64,000 bases of DNA, taken from positions 62,001 through 126,000 of the forward strand of contig DATAGZ010000017.1 in the NCBI GenBank assembly GCA_036263455.1, in the 5' to 3' direction. Below the pieces are notes generated by a model. The model was given only the letters and a program-made list of their open reading frames with translations, made no database searches and was not told the origin of the DNA. Each line of letters starts with the position of its first letter. The first letter of the stretch is position 1. Below, in pieces: positions 62,742 to 64,000 of this stretch. The stretch is from DATAGZ01 sp036263455 (GTDB lineage Bacteria > Pseudomonadota > Alphaproteobacteria > Dongiales > Dongiaceae). A program made the position numbers and the translations under genes.

Positions 62742-63167
62742 ATGACCTTTCATGCGCGGGTAGGACGGCATGCGGAATATTTGGCGGCCTTAGACATTTA
62801 TATCGGGCAGCGTTTGCGCATGCGACGCAAGGCCTTGGGCTTCAGCCAGGAGCGATTGGGACGAGAACTCGGCCTCACCTTCCAACAGGTTCAAAAATAC
62901 GAAAACGGCACCAATTCATTGTCCACGCGCCGTCTTTATCAGCTAACCGAAATCCTCAACGTCCCAATTACCTTCTTTTTCGATGGTTACGCGAAGCAAG
63001 GGCCATCAAAGCCCCACGTCGCTGATTCGGACGATCTGAATTTGGCGTTGGTTCGCGCCTGCGAAAGAATTGCCTCGCCAGAGATCAAAGCGGCCCTCAA
63101 AGCCTTGATCAAGACTATCGCCCGGGCGGAACCCCTCAGGCGTCTAATCGCTAGCAATAAACACTGA
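62742..63167 (+). CDS. XRE-type helix-turn-helix regulator (4)
   Basis: A 141-residue regulator. The N-terminal HTH is YIGQRLRMRRKALGFSQERLGRELGLTFQQVQKYENGTNSLSTRRLYQLTEILNVPITFFFDGY, the common alphaproteobacterial form. A C-terminal helix pair (LVRACERIASPEIKAALKALIKTIARAEPLRRLI) is likely for dimerisation. It follows regulator 3 closely. Its size and composition match the repressor-like regulators that control ICE genes. Confidence 0.92.
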   Translation: MTFHARVGRHAEYLAALDIYIGQRLRMRRKALGFSQERLGRELGLTFQQVQKYENGTNSLSTRRLYQLTEILNVPITFFFDGYAKQGPSKPHVADSDDLNLALVRACERIASPEIKAALKALIKTIARAEPLRRLIASNKH

Positions 63168-63312
63168 TACCCTATTTAGCGCCATTTTCTTTGGAACACT
63201 CTACATATTGAGATGTTATGTATCTGGGATTCAACTTAAACGATTGCGGAATGCCTGAAAGTACAATCGCGTACGAACCGCACATTACCCACTTCGGATT
63301 GAGAGTGGAGTT

Positions 63313-64000
63313 ATGGTTTGCTGGACTGATTCGAAAGGCTATGCCTATACCTCGCCGCTGACCTCGCCCGATTGGGCTTGGGAATTTGTACGGCGAAATC
63401 CTCTTTTACATCGAATAGCAAAACAAACGGTTCCGCCATCGAAGCGGAACATACCGCTTTATGTTTTCATCGCGTCACTCTGAAGGAGGCTCACCCGGAA
63501 CTAGGTCATTTCGGCTTGCTGTTTTTTTGATTGTATCGATGCGCCAGCACGAAAAGCCCGTGTGTTCTGGCAGCCGGAGCTTTGTTCTTCCATCGTCAGC
63601 GTTACGCTCCGCGAGACACAGGAGCTTAAACCGGCGGATTGCTTCCGGCTTCCGGAAAAGAACTGTGACGTAACGATCTTGGCTCTGCCTGACGGTCATG
63701 AACACTTGCTTCTGCGTCGCGACAATTGTGCGGTGCAATTGCAATGCGGAGGGGCGGCGCTACGAAGAACCGGGGAGTATCAGATCTTATATGAGTTGGA
63801 CTTCAAGGATCTGGAGCCCAAGCTGATCACCATCAAGCGCCTTCGGGCGCTTTTTCTTTCTCAGCCTTTCCCGCGCCAGTTAATACGCGCCGATCCGCGC
63901 GGTCGTCGCCTGCACCTCATTCTGCAAGCACTGGACGGACATTTGGCGGGTGCATCCTATCGCGAGATCGCCATCGCTCTCTTTGGTGTAGAGCGAGTTC
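63313..64000 (+). pseudogene. DUF6499/DUF2285-type transcriptional activator, broken frames, right end cut
   Basis: MVCWTDSKGYAYTSPLTSPDWAWEFVRRNPLLHRIA (63313-63420) is the N-terminal DUF6499 segment. Segment two (about 63462-63527, in another frame) reads HRVTLKEAHPELGHFGLLFF. Segment three (63529 on, first frame) reads DAPARKARVFWQPEL, then LALPDGHEHLLLRR and LHLILQALDGHLAGASYREIAIALFG, a DUF2285 domain. The first break lies somewhere in 63400-63470, the second at CTG TTT TTT TGA (63519-63530). In relatives these domains are one protein, FseA of ICEMlSymR7A being the best known. Either decay, sequencing error, or partly programmed frameshifting. Confidence 0.7.
63519..63531 (+). other. Candidate +1 ribosomal frameshift site (TTT TGA)
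   Basis: Zero-frame codons run CTG TTT TTT TGA; slipping forward by one base over TTT T puts translation into the open frame that encodes the DUF2285 domain. A UUU in the P site before a UGA stop is a well-known type of +1 slippery site (as in prfB with CUU UGA). An upstream frame change without such a motif weakens the case. Confidence 0.4.

Larger units (their letters stand above)
59299..64000. mobile_element. Left end of an integrated element (island or ICE) at tRNA-Ile
   Basis: Integrase, excisionase-like gene, four XRE-type regulators and a DUF6499/DUF2285 activator lie in a row directly after the tRNA, and all genes to the left are core metabolism. AT content rises in the intergenic parts (for example 61680-61760 and 62400-62466), unlike the host genes. 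No structural phage, conjugation or cargo gene is seen yet; the element continues past the right edge. Confidence 0.85.

Noticed and set aside
63475..63744. 89-residue minus-strand frame opposite the DUF2285 gene
   Set aside because: The plus strand shows clear DUF2285 sequence here, so this is antisense noise.

Overview
This is a GC-rich stretch of alphaproteobacterial chromosome. Three things point to the class: a homologue of the complex I accessory subunit NDUFA12 (50651-50995), which among bacteria is known from Alphaproteobacteria; the DUF2155 and MlaD genes beside it; and the gene content around sdhCDAB, zapE, mdh, dnaG and rpoD. Homospermidine synthase, Ku/LigD and an FtrABCD-type iron system fit Rhodospirillales- or Hyphomicrobiales-like bacteria. 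I cannot place it below class from the sequence alone.

Left third (1-24 kb): a CtpA-type protease fragment and gpmI; a frameshifted isocitrate lyase/PEP mutase-family gene; rlmH, a UbiH-family hydroxylase, tRNA-Thr(CGU), homospermidine synthase and an ArsB/NhaD-type permease. Next comes a three-gene operon of methyltransferase, radical SAM protein and DUF547 lipoprotein. A near-perfect Fur box then precedes ftrABCD, a ferrous iron uptake operon. An opposite-strand operon follows (FMN reductase, PuuB-like oxidase, soluble PhoR-like histidine kinase, GNAT acetyltransferase), then a very unusual 916-residue ABC protein with a degenerate ATPase site, and the ku-ligD end-joining pair.

Middle (24-49 kb): a SUV3-type helicase, a cyclic-nucleotide-type K+ channel, an S4 RNA-binding protein, asd, sdhCDAB, an unrecognised lipoprotein, zapE and mdh. 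A 33-residue lysine-rich peptide and a strong terminator close that block. A LysR gene faces a doxX-gst-gst operon across a dyad. Then come a MATE pump, ispA-xseB, an HDAC-like deacylase, recO, a short gamma-glutamyltransferase-like lipoprotein, an M48 protease with a DsbA-like partner, aroQ-accB-accC and aat.

Right part (49-64 kb): a minus-strand envelope/complex I operon (NDUFA12, mlaD, a 70-aa protein, DUF2155), a CoxG-like protein, a DMT exporter, carA, yqeY, dnaG-rpoD, dapB and tRNA-Ile(CAU). The tRNA-Ile is the integration site of a mobile element that runs off the right edge. The element's tyrosine integrase reads antisense into the tRNA and takes its last 18 residues from it. Behind the integrase lie an excisionase-like gene, a coiled-coil protein, four XRE-type regulators (two divergent across a dyad operator), and a DUF6499/DUF2285 activator gene in broken frames. 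Its last frame change sits at TTT TGA, recalling the programmed +1 frameshift of the ICE activator FseA. This element is the most likely place for new biology in the window.
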